Positions 23,518-31,883 are shown, numbered from the stretch's first letter. The stretch: 49,842 nucleotides of DNA from Caulobacterales bacterium (GCA_947475655.1 CANJOB010000002.1:1-49842); one strand, 5' to 3'. A program made the numbers and translations. The notes: generated by a model from the letters alone, not told the origin.

Positions 23518-24240
23518 TCAGTGGTGGTCCTTGTCGTGATCGTCTTCGAAGGGGGTGGCTTCCCGACCGCGCAGGACCACGTCGAAAAGATAGCCCAGGC
23601 CGTAGTTGGGCTCGGTGGTTTCGATGTCGAACCGTGACACCATGCGCTGCCGGTAGGGCATGGGCACGGCATTGGCGATCGGGTCGATCTCGATCAGGGG
23701 ATCATCGGGGAAATACATCTGCGTCACCAGCCGGCTGGCGAAGGATGGCCCCATCAGCGACAGGTGGATGTGGCCCGGGCGCCAGGCGTTGTAGTGGTTG
23801 CCCCACGGGTAACAGCCGGGCCGGATGGTGACATAGCGATAGCGGCCTTGCGCGTCGGTGATGACGCGGCCGGCGCCGGTGAAGTTGGGGTCGTGCGGCG
23901 CGTCCCAGCTGTCGTCGATGTGGATGTAGCGGCCGGCGGCGTTGGCCTGCCAGATTTCCATCACCGTGTTGGGCGCCGGGCGGCCGTCCTCGTCCAGCAC
24001 GCGGCCGGAGACGATGATGCGCTGGCCTTGCGGCATGCCGGCGTGCTGGGTGGTCAGGTCGGCCATGGCGCCGCCCATCAGGCCTTCCCAGCCGTCGGTG
24101 GGGCCGGTGACCTCGGTCAGGGTGGTCGGCGTCCTGATCAGGGGCTTGGACGGCGCCCGCAGGCGGGTGCTCTGATACCCCTCGGAATAGGACGGCGGCG
24201 CGCCGGCGTCCTCGTGTTTGAAGCCGACAAGGCGGGTCAT
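23518..24240 (-). CDS. pcaH: Protocatechuate 3,4-dioxygenase beta subunit
   Basis: The product (240 aa) is the catalytic intradiol dioxygenase subunit. The four Fe(III) ligands are visible: Y105 in AAGRYIHID, Y144 in PGCYPWG, and H157 and H159 in RPGHIHLSL. Substrate-side residues such as R154 are kept. Length matches known PcaH. It starts the pcaH-pcaG-pcaB-pcaL series; a perfect inverted repeat lies 20 bases upstream. The last residues are His/Asp-rich (EDDHDKDHH), an unusual acidic tail. No pcaQ regulator is adjacent. Confidence 0.95.
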   Translation of the reverse strand: MTRLVGFKHEDAGAPPSYSEGYQSTRLRAPSKPLIRTPTTLTEVTGPTDGWEGLMGGAMADLTTQHAGMPQGQRIIVSGRVLDEDGRPAPNTVMEIWQANAAGRYIHIDDSWDAPHDPNFTGAGRVITDAQGRYRYVTIRPGCYPWGNHYNAWRPGHIHLSLMGPSFASRLVTQMYFPDDPLIEIDPIANAVPMPYRQRMVSRFDIETTEPNYGLGYLFDVVLRGREATPFEDDHDKDHH

Positions 24241-24260
24241 GGTGCGGTCTCCGGAACTCT

Positions 24261-24281
24261 TATCTGCGCCGGCGGCAGATA
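24261..24281. promoter_or_regulatory. Inverted repeat upstream of pcaH
   Basis: TATCTGC and GCAGATA are perfect 7-base arms separated by GCCGGCG, 20 bases before the pcaH ATG, in a 107-base gap between pcaH and the class II aldolase gene. It could be an operator for an aromatic-responsive regulator, or a leader hairpin separating pcaHG from the upstream operon. Confidence 0.4.
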
Positions 24282-24347
24282 GGCCCCGGCGCGGTCGATA
24301 CTAGGCGGCTGCCATCGCCGCGTTTTGCGAAAGATCAAGGCGGGCGG

Positions 24348-25172
24348 CTATTTCCCCATGGCCTTGGCGTACCACAGATCCCAGTTCTTATTGACCAGGC
24401 CGTCGTTCTGCGGCGAGATTTTCGCCGCTTCCGCCTCGTTCAGATAGGTCACCGGACCCATCTTCATGGCCTCCGCCTGGATGCGGGCGTTCACCTCAGT
24501 ATAGACGGCGTGCATCACGGCGGTGCGGACGTTGTCGCCGACGGCGACGAAGCCGTGGCCGCGGATCAGGGCCACGGTGTGCTTGCCCAGCTTCGCCGCG
24601 AGGGCTTTGCCCAGCGCCGGGGTGCGGATCAGCATGTCGGTATCGTTTCCAAATCCCTCGCGGATCTCGAACACAGGTGCGCCGGCGCCGAGGAAGCTGC
24701 CCATGTGATAGGTCGGCCGCAATGGCGACTGCTTTGTGATGCTGAAGGCGATCACACCGGGGGAGTGGCTGTGCACCACCGACATCACGTCGGGCCGGGC
24801 GCGGTAGATCTCAGCGTGGATCGAGCGTTCCAGATAGGGCATCGGCCCGCCGGGGATGACCGGCTCGCCGTCCAGGTCGTGCTCCAGCAGGTCGGCGGGG
24901 GTGACCAGGCCCGGGGCCATGCTGCGCGACAGCAGGAAGCGCTCGGGGTTCTTGTCGTGGCGGGCGCTGACGTGGCCGAAGCCGTCGACCACGCCCTGGT
25001 CGGCCAGGATGTGGTTGGCGCCGACCAGGTCGGAGATCAGCTGCGGGCTGGCCGGGCCGGCGCTGGCCCGCCCCTGGGCGAAGGCGGGACCGGCGACAGC
25101 CGCCGTCGCCAGGCCGGCCAGGACCTGCCGGCGCGCCAGGCGCTGTTGGTCGGTGAAGCGGTCATCCATCAT
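24348..25172 (-). CDS. Exported class II aldolase/adducin-family protein (paralog A)
   Basis: The product (274 aa) is a class II aldolase/adducin domain behind a Tat-like signal (LARRQVLAGLATAAVAG, cleavage near AFAQG). Zn ligands are visible as H134 and H136 in VVHSHSP and H206 in IRGHGF, with acid E121 in IHAEIYR. Family members cleave or form C-C bonds; some, such as the 3,4-dihydroxyphthalate decarboxylases, remove CO2 from aromatics. The export signal is unusual for the family. ATG at 25172 has GAGGAA about nine bases upstream. It sits between a dihydroxyphthalate decarboxylase-like gene and pcaH. Three related genes occur in the window. The substrate is unknown. Confidence 0.85.
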   Translation of the reverse strand: MMDDRFTDQQRLARRQVLAGLATAAVAGPAFAQGRASAGPASPQLISDLVGANHILADQGVVDGFGHVSARHDKNPERFLLSRSMAPGLVTPADLLEHDLDGEPVIPGGPMPYLERSIHAEIYRARPDVMSVVHSHSPGVIAFSITKQSPLRPTYHMGSFLGAGAPVFEIREGFGNDTDMLIRTPALGKALAAKLGKHTVALIRGHGFVAVGDNVRTAVMHAVYTEVNARIQAEAMKMGPVTYLNEAEAAKISPQNDGLVNKNWDLWYAKAMGK

Positions 25173-25189
25173 CGCACCGGTTCCTCGTT

Positions 25190-26176
25190 TCAGATCTTTA
25201 CCGTCTCGAGGGTCGAGGGGTGAAAGAGTTCCTCCACCGCCAGACGCCGGGGCGAGAGGCCCTGATCGTGGTGATGCCCCAAAAAGGCCTCCAGCGTCGG
25301 CCGGTTGGCGTCGGCGCCGAAGGACCAGAAGTCGTCGCCCAGAAGGGCGCGGGCGGCTTTGAGCTGCTCTTCGGCGAAGGGCAGGGTGATCTTGGTGGCC
25401 GAGGTGTCGGCGAGCTTGGCCAGGGCCACGCTCTTGCTGCGCGAGAAGGCCTTGAACACCGCCGCCGGCAGCCACGGGTGCTGTTCGACGATGGTCTTGC
25501 GCAGGCCCAGCACATGCATGATCGGGAACACCGAGGTGCGCTGGTAATATTCCTTCGCCGCCGCGGTGGGATCGGGGAACAGCCAGCCGATGTTCGGCTC
25601 GCCGCGTTCGAAGCAGGACGGCGCGCGGGGCGAGACGATGGCGTCGATCTCGCCCGCCGCCAGCATGGCCGACAGGGTCTGGGTCGGGCCGATGTTTTCA
25701 ATTCTGACATCGGCGGGTAGGTTGAGGGCGATCTTCTCCACCCGGCCCGACTGCTCGATGCCGCCGCGCAGCCACTGCACGTCCGACGGCTGGACGCCGT
25801 GCTCGGCCAGGATGGCGCGGGCCCAGACGCAGGCGGTGAGCTGGTATTCCGGCAGGCCGATGCGCTTGCCGATCAGGTCGTTCGGCGTCTTGATGCGGTC
25901 GGTGCGCACCGTGATGGCGGTGTGCCGGAACGCCCGCGAGGGAAAGGCCGGCACGGCGACATAGGGACAATCGCCGCGCGCTGTCTTCACCGTGTAGCTG
26001 GAGAGCGACAGTTCGCAGATGTCGAACTCCGCGTTGCGAAGTGCGCGGAAGAAGATTTCCTCCGGCTCAAGCAGCATGAACACCGGGTCGACGCCGTCGA
26101 TCTGGACGGCGCCGTCCACCAGCGGCCGGTGGCGGTCGTAGTCGCCGACGGCGACGGAGAGCGAGAGTTTCGACAT
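25190..26176 (-). CDS. 4,5-dihydroxyphthalate decarboxylase-like protein (paralog 1)
   Basis: The product (328 aa) resembles Pht5-type 4,5-dihydroxyphthalate decarboxylase, a periplasmic-binding-protein fold without signal peptide. Typical stretches are AVGDYDRHRPLVDGAVQIDG at the N-terminus, EIFFRALRNAEFDICELSLS and CPYVAVPAFPSRAFRHTAI. Pht5 converts 4,5-dihydroxyphthalate to protocatechuate, which fits the pca genes downstream. It is flanked by class II aldolase paralogs with gaps of 17 and 18 bases, so it belongs to the same minus operon. Because the fold is shared with NMT1-like solute-binding proteins, a binding role is the alternative, but no export signal is present. Confidence 0.75.
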   Translation of the reverse strand: MSKLSLSVAVGDYDRHRPLVDGAVQIDGVDPVFMLLEPEEIFFRALRNAEFDICELSLSSYTVKTARGDCPYVAVPAFPSRAFRHTAITVRTDRIKTPNDLIGKRIGLPEYQLTACVWARAILAEHGVQPSDVQWLRGGIEQSGRVEKIALNLPADVRIENIGPTQTLSAMLAAGEIDAIVSPRAPSCFERGEPNIGWLFPDPTAAAKEYYQRTSVFPIMHVLGLRKTIVEQHPWLPAAVFKAFSRSKSVALAKLADTSATKITLPFAEEQLKAARALLGDDFWSFGADANRPTLEAFLGHHHDQGLSPRRLAVEELFHPSTLETVKI

Positions 26177-26194
26177 CTGTCTTAGGCGCAGTTC

Positions 26195-27016
26195 TTACTT
26201 CTTGATGTTGGTGACCCAGAGTTCCCACTGTCGGGCGACGCGCTCGGTGCGCATCACCTCGAACTCGTTCATGCCCAGCGGCGTGCCCAGTTCCAGCGCT
26301 TCGTTCTCGATGTTGGCGCTGATCTGGGTATAGACGGCCTTGAACACCACATCGCGGATGTTCTCGCCGGCGGCGGTGAAGCCGTGGCCGCGCATCAGCA
26401 CGATCGACTCCTTGCCAAGAGTCTTGGCCAGGGCCGCGCCCGAGGTCGGGGTGATCACCAGCATGCCGTTGCGGGGGCCTTCCACGTCCTCGAGGTCGAA
26501 CTTCGGCGCGCCCTTCGTTCCCAGGAAGTAACCCACGTGCACCAGGGCTTTCAGCGGCACGTCGGCGACGGTGAAGGGCAGCACTTCATAGGAGTGGCTG
26601 TGCGCCACGGCCTGCACGTCGGGACGGGCGCGGAAGATTTCGCCGTGGATGTAGCGCTCGTTGTAAAGCTCGCGGTTGGTCCCACCGACCGGCTGGCTGT
26701 TCTCGTCGAACTCCAGGATGTCCTCGCGGCTGACGATCGCCGGCGCGCGCGAGCGGGCCATGTAGAAGTGCTTGGGGTTTTTCAGCGAGCGGACGCTGAT
26801 GTGGCCGAAGCCGTCGAGCACCCCATGCTGGGCCAGGATGCGGTTGGCCGTGACCAAGTCGGCGATACGCTGCTCGTCGCTGTCTGGCGGCACGGGCGCG
26901 GGGCCGACCAGGACCGGGGCGGCGGGGGCTTGCGCCATCGCGGGGGCGACGGCGGCGGTCAGCAGGGCCGCCGCGCAGGCGGCGAGACGGCTGTATTTGG
27001 TGAAGGCGTTTGCCAT
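26195..27016 (-). CDS. Exported class II aldolase/adducin-family protein (paralog B)
   Basis: The product (273 aa) has a Sec signal (hydrophobic run about 11-26, cleavage near AMAQA) and a class II aldolase domain with E126 (IHGEIFR), H139 and H141 (AHSHSY) and H211 (MRGHGF). The segments LDGFGHISVRSLKNPKHFYMARSR match the other paralogs and define the subfamily (core LDGFGHIS). ATG at 27016 is preferred, with GGGAAA about eight bases upstream; a longer frame begins at 27082. It lies between paralog C and the Pht5-like gene in one operon. Predicted location is periplasm; the reaction is unknown, with decarboxylation or retro-aldol cleavage of an aromatic intermediate possible. Confidence 0.85.
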   Translation of the reverse strand: MANAFTKYSRLAACAAALLTAAVAPAMAQAPAAPVLVGPAPVPPDSDEQRIADLVTANRILAQHGVLDGFGHISVRSLKNPKHFYMARSRAPAIVSREDILEFDENSQPVGGTNRELYNERYIHGEIFRARPDVQAVAHSHSYEVLPFTVADVPLKALVHVGYFLGTKGAPKFDLEDVEGPRNGMLVITPTSGAALAKTLGKESIVLMRGHGFTAAGENIRDVVFKAVYTQISANIENEALELGTPLGMNEFEVMRTERVARQWELWVTNIKK

Positions 27017-27089
27017 TGTGTTGTTTCCCAAATTTGTGGCGGCGGCCGCGGCCCGGATCGCCGGGCGGCGCCGCGGGTTCATTGGTTCG

Positions 27090-27938
27090 CTACTTGCCGG
27101 CCTGCTCGAGTTCGGTGACCCACAGCTCCCACTGGCGTTCGGTACGGCCCTGACGCAGCACTTCGTACTGGTTCAGGTACTTGACCGTGCCGCGGCCCTT
27201 GTCGAGCCGCAGGGCCTTGGTCTCAACCTGGGCGTTGATGCGGGTGTAGATCGCCTTGAACACCGAGTCGCGGATCGAGGTGCCGGCCACCGCCATGCCG
27301 TGGCCGCGCAGCAGCGCCACCCAACGGTTGCCCAGCACACGCGCCAGGGCCGAGCCGGTGGTGGTGTTCTGCACGAGCATGCGGTTGTCGGCGCCGGAGA
27401 CGGTGGCCAAGTCGAACACCGGCGCGCCCTCGGTGCCGAGGAAGTTGGCGACGTGGATCACCGCCTTCAGCGGCGCCTTGGTCACGGTGTAGGGCAGGAC
27501 GACGTAGGTGTGGCTGTGGATCACCGACTGCACGTCCGGGCGGACGCGGTAGATCTCGCCGTGGATGAAGCGCTCGCTGTACAGCTCGCTGCCCTTCTGG
27601 TCGATCGGAACGCCGTTCTCGTCGAATTCGAGGATGTCCTCTTTGGTGACCAGGCCCGGGGCGCGCGAGCGGGCCATGAAGTAGTGCTTGGGGTTGCTCA
27701 CCGAGCGGGCGCTGATGTGACCGAAGCCGTCCAGCACGCCCTGGGCGTCGAGGATGTGGTTGGCGACCACCAGGTCGGCGATGCGGGTCGCATCGGTGTT
27801 CGGCGGCAGAATCCGCTCGCGGTCCGGCGGCAGGGGGGCGGGCGCCTGGACCTGCGCCGAGGCGGGCAGGACCCCCAGCAGGATCAAGGCCGCGGCGGAA
27901 ATCGCCAGGCGGCCGCTCAGTTGGAGCTTGTTTCGCAT
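27090..27938 (-). CDS. Exported class II aldolase/adducin-family protein (paralog C)
   Basis: The product (282 aa) has a Sec signal (LAISAAALILLGVLPASAQ, about 11-29) and a Pro-rich linker. The class II aldolase domain shows E128 (IHGEIYR), H141 and H143 (IHSHTY) and H213 (RGHGMA). The start is ATG 27938 with GGGGA about eight bases upstream; ATG 27953 would add five residues. It is closest to paralog B, with matching LDGFGHIS and NPKHYFMARSRAPGLV blocks, suggesting tandem duplication. It follows ligJ by 130 bases. It lacks any lyase partner domain, so it should act alone or as a homo-oligomer in the periplasm. Confidence 0.85.
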   Translation of the reverse strand: MRNKLQLSGRLAISAAALILLGVLPASAQVQAPAPLPPDRERILPPNTDATRIADLVVANHILDAQGVLDGFGHISARSVSNPKHYFMARSRAPGLVTKEDILEFDENGVPIDQKGSELYSERFIHGEIYRVRPDVQSVIHSHTYVVLPYTVTKAPLKAVIHVANFLGTEGAPVFDLATVSGADNRMLVQNTTTGSALARVLGNRWVALLRGHGMAVAGTSIRDSVFKAIYTRINAQVETKALRLDKGRGTVKYLNQYEVLRQGRTERQWELWVTELEQAGK

Positions 27939-28067
27939 TATGTCCGTCCCCATTCCCAGTTCTTGTGCTGGCAGGCCCGGGCGCGGGCCCAGGTTGAAAA
28001 ATCCAGGCGCTGTACGAGCCTGACGCTCGCTACAACCCCGGAGTGGCTAATACAAGGCGATCCCATT

Positions 28068-29087
28068 TTAGAGGCCCCGGGCGCGAAGTTGCGCGTCGAG
28101 CCGCGGATAGACGCGGCGGGCATTGCCCTCGAAAATCTTGTGCTTGTCCGCGTCGCTGATGGCGAGCGCGTCGATGTAGCGCTTGGTGTCGTCGAAGTAC
28201 TGGCCGGTGGTGGGGTCGATGCCGCGCACGGCGCCGACCATCTCCGAGCCGAACAGGATGTTGTCGATGTCGATCACCTCAGTGAGCAGGTTGATACCCG
28301 GCTGGTGATAGACGCAGGTGTCGAAGAACACGTTTTTCATCACGTGCCCGCGCAGATCCGGCTTCTTCAGCATGTCGGCCAGGCCCCGGTAGCGGCCCCA
28401 GTGATAGGGCACCGCGCCGCCGCCGTGCGGGATGATGAAGCGCAGGGTCGGGAAGTCGGCGAAGAGATCGCCCGACAGGAATTGCATGAAGGCCGTGGTG
28501 TCGGCGTTGATGTAGTGCGCGCCGGTGGCGTGGAAGTTGTGGTTGCACGATCCCGAGACGTGGACCATCGCCGGCACGTCCAGCTCGACCATCTTCTCGT
28601 AGAATGGATACCAGGCCTTGTCGGTGAGCGGCGCCGAGGTCCAGTGTCCGCCGGACGGGTCCGGATTGAGGTTGCAGCCGACGAAGCCGTATTCCAGCAC
28701 GCAGCGTTCCAGCTCGGCGATCGAATTGGCGATGGAGACGCCCGGCGACTGCGGGAGTTGGGCGACGCCGATGAAGATTTCGGGATAGAGCTCCACCACC
28801 CGCTTGATCAGGTCGTTGCAGCGGCGGGTCCATTCCTGGCTGACGCCTTCGTCGCCGATGTGGTGGGCCATGGTTGAGGCGCGCGGCGAGAAGATCGTCA
28901 TGTCCGCGCCGCGCTCCTTCAGCAGGCGCAGCTGATTGGACTCGATGGTTTCGCGGATTTCGTCGTCGGAAATCGTCGGATAGGGCGGGGCGGCCACGCC
29001 GGCCTTGAAAGCGGCGACCTGGGCGTCGCGCCAATCGTCGTGCGCATTGGGCGCTGTGGTGTAGTGGCCGTGGCAATCGATAATCAT
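28068..29087 (-). CDS. ligJ: 4-oxalomesaconate hydratase (LigJ)
   Basis: The product (339 aa) is an amidohydrolase-fold enzyme very like Sphingobium LigJ. It opens MIIDCHGHYTTAP with metal ligands H6 and H8, and carries FSPRASTMAHHIGD, NLNPDPSGGHWTSAPLTDKA, GAHYINADTTAFMQF, PHGGGAVPYHWGRYRGLA and FGSEMVGAVRGIDP. LigJ hydrates 4-oxalomesaconate to 4-carboxy-4-hydroxy-2-oxoadipate in the protocatechuate 4,5-cleavage and gallate routes. LigK, the next enzyme, is at 31 kb. No LigAB, LigC or LigI is seen here. It heads the minus-strand catabolic array, divergent from a DUF1932 dehydrogenase. Start ATG 29087 from family alignment. Confidence 0.9.
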   Translation of the reverse strand: MIIDCHGHYTTAPNAHDDWRDAQVAAFKAGVAAPPYPTISDDEIRETIESNQLRLLKERGADMTIFSPRASTMAHHIGDEGVSQEWTRRCNDLIKRVVELYPEIFIGVAQLPQSPGVSIANSIAELERCVLEYGFVGCNLNPDPSGGHWTSAPLTDKAWYPFYEKMVELDVPAMVHVSGSCNHNFHATGAHYINADTTAFMQFLSGDLFADFPTLRFIIPHGGGAVPYHWGRYRGLADMLKKPDLRGHVMKNVFFDTCVYHQPGINLLTEVIDIDNILFGSEMVGAVRGIDPTTGQYFDDTKRYIDALAISDADKHKIFEGNARRVYPRLDAQLRARGL

Positions 29088-29153
29088 GGGTGCTGGTCTT
29101 CTATACTGTCTGTCACGCACGCGCGCGGGCGTCGGCCAAGGATGCGTTTATCG

Positions 29154-29165
29154 CATCAATTGATG
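29154..29165. promoter_or_regulatory. Palindrome in the ligJ/DUF1932 divergent promoter region
   Basis: CATCAATTGATG is a perfect 12-base palindrome within the 152-base spacer between divergent ligJ and the DUF1932 gene, flanked by TATCG and ATTGCG. Its centred position between two divergent catabolic units suits a regulator site, for example the LysR-type regulator encoded at 31.9 kb. Confidence 0.4.
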
Positions 29166-29239
29166 ATTGCGTGCGGTTTTGGCCGCTGTCGCCATAAGAT
29201 TGGCTTCTCGACCTCGCGGAGAGTCTGTAGTCAGTCCTC

Positions 29240-30127
29240 ATGAGTTCATCAGTACCCAAAATTGCTTTCATCGGCTTCGGCGAGGCGGCCCAGGCCTTCG
29301 TTTCCGGTTGGGGCGACAAGCCGCCCGGTCCGATCTCGGCCTTCGACATCAAGACCAACACCGATGCCTCGCGCGTGGCCAAGCTGGCCGACTACGCCGC
29401 TTGCCGGGTGCGCGGCGACAACACCCTGGCGGACGCGCTGCAGGACGCCGACATCGTGTTCTCGGTCGTCACCGCCGGCAACGCTCAGGCCGCGGCCAGC
29501 CAGGCCGCCGGCCTGTTCCCGCGCGGCGCGCTGTTCTTCGACATGAACAGTGTTGTTCCCGACACAAAACGGGCCAACGCCAAGGCCATCGAGGCCGCGG
29601 GCGGACGCTACGTCGACGTCGGCGTCATGGCGCCGGTCTATCCGGCGCAGTTGAGAGTACCGATGCTGCTGGCCGGTCCGCACGCGGCGCAGGCCACGGA
29701 GACCATGAGGTCGATTGGCTTCAACACGCGCTGTGTCGGCGACGACGTCGGCAAGGCGGCGGCGGTGAAGATCATCCGCAGCATCATGGTCAAGGGCATG
29801 GAAGCGGTGACCGCCGAATGCGTGCTGGCGGCCTTCGCGGCCGGCGTCGAGGACGAGGTGATGGCCTCGCTCACCGCCACCTGGTCCAACGCTGCCATGC
29901 CAGAGCGGGCCGACTACAACCTCGACCGGATGATGGTGCATGGCCGCCGCCGGGCGGAGGAGATGCGCGCCGCCACCGAGATGGCCAAGAGCCTGGGCCT
30001 GGGCGGCGGGATGTCGGCCTCCACTGCGCATTGGCAGGATCGCATCGGCGAACTGGAGCTGCCCGCGGACGGAGACCTGCGGGACAAGGTCGCCGCGATC
30101 CTGAGCGCGTTCCAGCGGGGCGGCTGA
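29240..30127 (+). CDS. NAD(P)-dependent oxidoreductase, 6PGDH-like with DUF1932
   Basis: The product (295 aa) is a beta-hydroxyacid dehydrogenase-like enzyme. It has the NAD(P)-binding IAFIGFGEAAQAF (8-20), a conserved catalytic Lys in GKAAAVKIIRS, and a helical C-terminal DUF1932 domain ending the protein. These enzymes oxidise or reduce hydroxy acids. Placement divergent from ligJ and near ligK suggests it acts on an oxo- or hydroxy-dicarboxylate of the gallate/protocatechuate meta route. It is not a LigC-type (Gfo/Idh) dehydrogenase, so its exact substrate is unknown. Start ATG 29240 has little Shine-Dalgarno signal. It faces the second Pht5-like gene with a five-base gap. Confidence 0.82.
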   Translation: MSSSVPKIAFIGFGEAAQAFVSGWGDKPPGPISAFDIKTNTDASRVAKLADYAACRVRGDNTLADALQDADIVFSVVTAGNAQAAASQAAGLFPRGALFFDMNSVVPDTKRANAKAIEAAGGRYVDVGVMAPVYPAQLRVPMLLAGPHAAQATETMRSIGFNTRCVGDDVGKAAAVKIIRSIMVKGMEAVTAECVLAAFAAGVEDEVMASLTATWSNAAMPERADYNLDRMMVHGRRRAEEMRAATEMAKSLGLGGGMSASTAHWQDRIGELELPADGDLRDKVAAILSAFQRGG

Positions 30128-30132
30128 ACGCT

Positions 30133-31008
30133 TCACGAGGCCAGGCCGCGCGGGCCGGGCCAGCCGGCCCACACCTCGTCCAGCGACAGCGGCCGCGGCA
30201 GCAGGCCCTGGCTGTCCGAATAGCGCACCGCCAGGTCGATCGCCGCGCCGAGGTCTCCGACCACGTCCGTCCCCAGACTCGCGCCCTTGGTCCGGAACCA
30301 GTCGAGGACGGCAGGTCCGAAGGCCGGATCGGCCTCGATCCGGTCCTGGCGGGCCACCATCATGTGGTTGACCGGGGTGAAGCCGTGCACATCGCGAAAC
30401 GTCTTGGCCGAACCTTCCGGGTCGGCGAACACCTGGCGGATTCCGGGATCGTCCGGCACGTCGGCGCCGACGATGACCGCGTCGACCGACCCGTCTTTCA
30501 ACATGGCCATCAGATCGGCGTCCGGCTCGGCCCGGCGGGCCCACGGCGGGTCCTGGTAGCCGGCGACATGGGCGTCCTCGAAGGTGACCCAGTCGATGTC
30601 CTTGGTGGCGACCCCGTGGAACTCCTCGAGCACGCCGCGCAGCCAGACGCCGGTGGTCTGGCTGTAGGCGCGCACGCCGATGACGCGGCCGGCCAGATCT
30701 TCCGGCCCCTTTATGCTGGTGTCGTCCGAGCGGCAGAGCAGAGCGCCCTGCTGGGCGCGGGCGGCGGTGACGATCGGCAGCAGCACCAGGGGGACGCCCT
30801 GGGCCTTGGCCATGAGGAAGGTGACGATGGCCAGTTCGGCGACATCGAACTTGAGCTCGCGCACCGTGGGCTTGAACGCGCGGTTGATCGGCTTGATGTC
30901 GGCGAACTGCGGCGACAGGCCGGTCGGCGGCGAGCCGGCGATGAGCCCGCGCGTGTGCGGATATTCCCCCAATGCAATCGAGAAGGGGGCTATGGAAAAC
31001 GGGGCCAC
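30133..31008 (-). CDS. 4,5-dihydroxyphthalate decarboxylase-like protein (paralog 2)
   Basis: The product (291 aa) shares the opening LGEYPHTRGLIAGS and the layout of the Pht5/periplasmic-binding fold. FDVAELAIVTFLMAKAQG replaces the CELSLSSY block of paralog 1, and the central GVRAYSQTTGVWLRGVLEEF matches the family. There is no signal peptide. The GTG start at 31008 comes two bases after the ligK stop, so the two are coupled and ligK is transcribed first. It may decarboxylate another dihydroxy-aromatic acid, or be a catalytically distinct relative. Divergence from paralog 1 is large enough that the same substrate is unlikely. Confidence 0.68.
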   Translation of the reverse strand: MAPFSIAPFSIALGEYPHTRGLIAGSPPTGLSPQFADIKPINRAFKPTVRELKFDVAELAIVTFLMAKAQGVPLVLLPIVTAARAQQGALLCRSDDTSIKGPEDLAGRVIGVRAYSQTTGVWLRGVLEEFHGVATKDIDWVTFEDAHVAGYQDPPWARRAEPDADLMAMLKDGSVDAVIVGADVPDDPGIRQVFADPEGSAKTFRDVHGFTPVNHMMVARQDRIEADPAFGPAVLDWFRTKGASLGTDVVGDLGAAIDLAVRYSDSQGLLPRPLSLDEVWAGWPGPRGLAS

Positions 31009-31010
31009 GT

Positions 31011-31691
31011 TCAGCCTTCGGCCTGAACGTAGGTGAGGCCCTTGCGCGCCAGCCGCTCGCGCATGCCGTAAATGTCCAGCCCCAGTTCCCCGGCGCTGAG
31101 CCGGGCGCGGGTGGCCGCTTCCTTGCGTTCGCGGGCGTCGGTCAGGGCCAACACCTCGGACGCCTTGAGCCGCTCGACCACAACCACCCCGTCGTCGTCG
31201 GCGACGATCAGGTCGCCCGGATGAACCAGCTGGCCGGCGCAGACGATCGGCGTGTTCACGTCGCCCAGCGTCTCCTTCACCGTGCCCTGGGCGTTGACCG
31301 CCCTGGACCAGACCGGAAAGCCCATTTCCTGCAGGGTGGCGATGTCGCGCACCCCGGCGTCGATGATCAGGCCGCGCACGCCGCGCGACATCAGGGAGGC
31401 GGCCAGCAGATCGCCGAAATAGCCGGCGTCGCTGGGAGATGTGGGGGCCACGACCAGGATGTCGCCGGGGCGGCACTGCTCGACGGCGACATGGATCATC
31501 CAGTTGTCGCAGGGCGGGATCGACACGGTCACCGCGGCTCCGGCGATCTTGGCCCCCGGGTAGATCGGCCGCATGTGGGCGGCCAGCAGGCCGACCCGGC
31601 CCTGGGCCTCATGCACCGTGGCCACGCCGTAGGGCTGATAGGCGTCGGCGGTCTCGACCGGAACGCGCGGCGGATCGACGAACACCTTCAT
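31011..31691 (-). CDS. ligK: 4-carboxy-4-hydroxy-2-oxoadipate aldolase (LigK/ProA)
   Basis: The product (226 aa) is an RraA-fold class II pyruvate aldolase with the HMG/CHA aldolase features [43 protein letters not shown] and the metal/substrate motif AGVRDIATL. LigK splits 4-carboxy-4-hydroxy-2-oxoadipate into pyruvate and oxaloacetate and also decarboxylates oxaloacetate. Length matches LigK (about 228 aa). It acts directly after LigJ. ATG at 31691 was chosen from alignment. It is divergent from the LysR regulator, which probably controls it. Confidence 0.92.
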   Translation of the reverse strand: MKVFVDPPRVPVETADAYQPYGVATVHEAQGRVGLLAAHMRPIYPGAKIAGAAVTVSIPPCDNWMIHVAVEQCRPGDILVVAPTSPSDAGYFGDLLAASLMSRGVRGLIIDAGVRDIATLQEMGFPVWSRAVNAQGTVKETLGDVNTPIVCAGQLVHPGDLIVADDDGVVVVERLKASEVLALTDARERKEAATRARLSAGELGLDIYGMRERLARKGLTYVQAEG

Positions 31692-31762
31692 GCCGAGGCC
31701 CCGTGGCCAAGGACCGTCTCGCCTGGGAATCTCACGCGCAGCCCCCTTTCGCCGTTTTGACG

Positions 31763-31788
31763 GCATTTTATACCTTGAGCGCATTTTA
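31763..31788. promoter_or_regulatory. Direct repeats in the ligK-lysR divergent region
   Basis: GCATTTTA occurs at 31763 and again at 31781, 18 bases apart, in an AT-richer pocket of an otherwise GC-rich spacer between ligK and the LysR gene. A GGTTAT motif, a possible PcaQ-type half site, follows near 31842. These are candidate binding sites of the adjacent LysR regulator. Confidence 0.3.
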
Positions 31789-31883
31789 GATATCCAGGCC
31801 GCCGACGCCTATCGTTTGTCTTGCGGCTTGTATCATCCCTGGTTATGGCTCCCCCGCGGCCGGGGGGCCATGCGAGGCGGTGC

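Noticed and set aside
23516-23672. Longer N-terminus for pcaG
   Set aside because: The extra 52 residues are Pro/Ser/Thr rich, overlap pcaH and do not match the family. ATG 23516, directly after the pcaH stop, fits PcaG alignments.
29249-30544. Minus-strand frame opposite the DUF1932 gene
   Set aside because: Shadow of the dehydrogenase and of the facing Pht5-like gene in another frame; no domain recognised.
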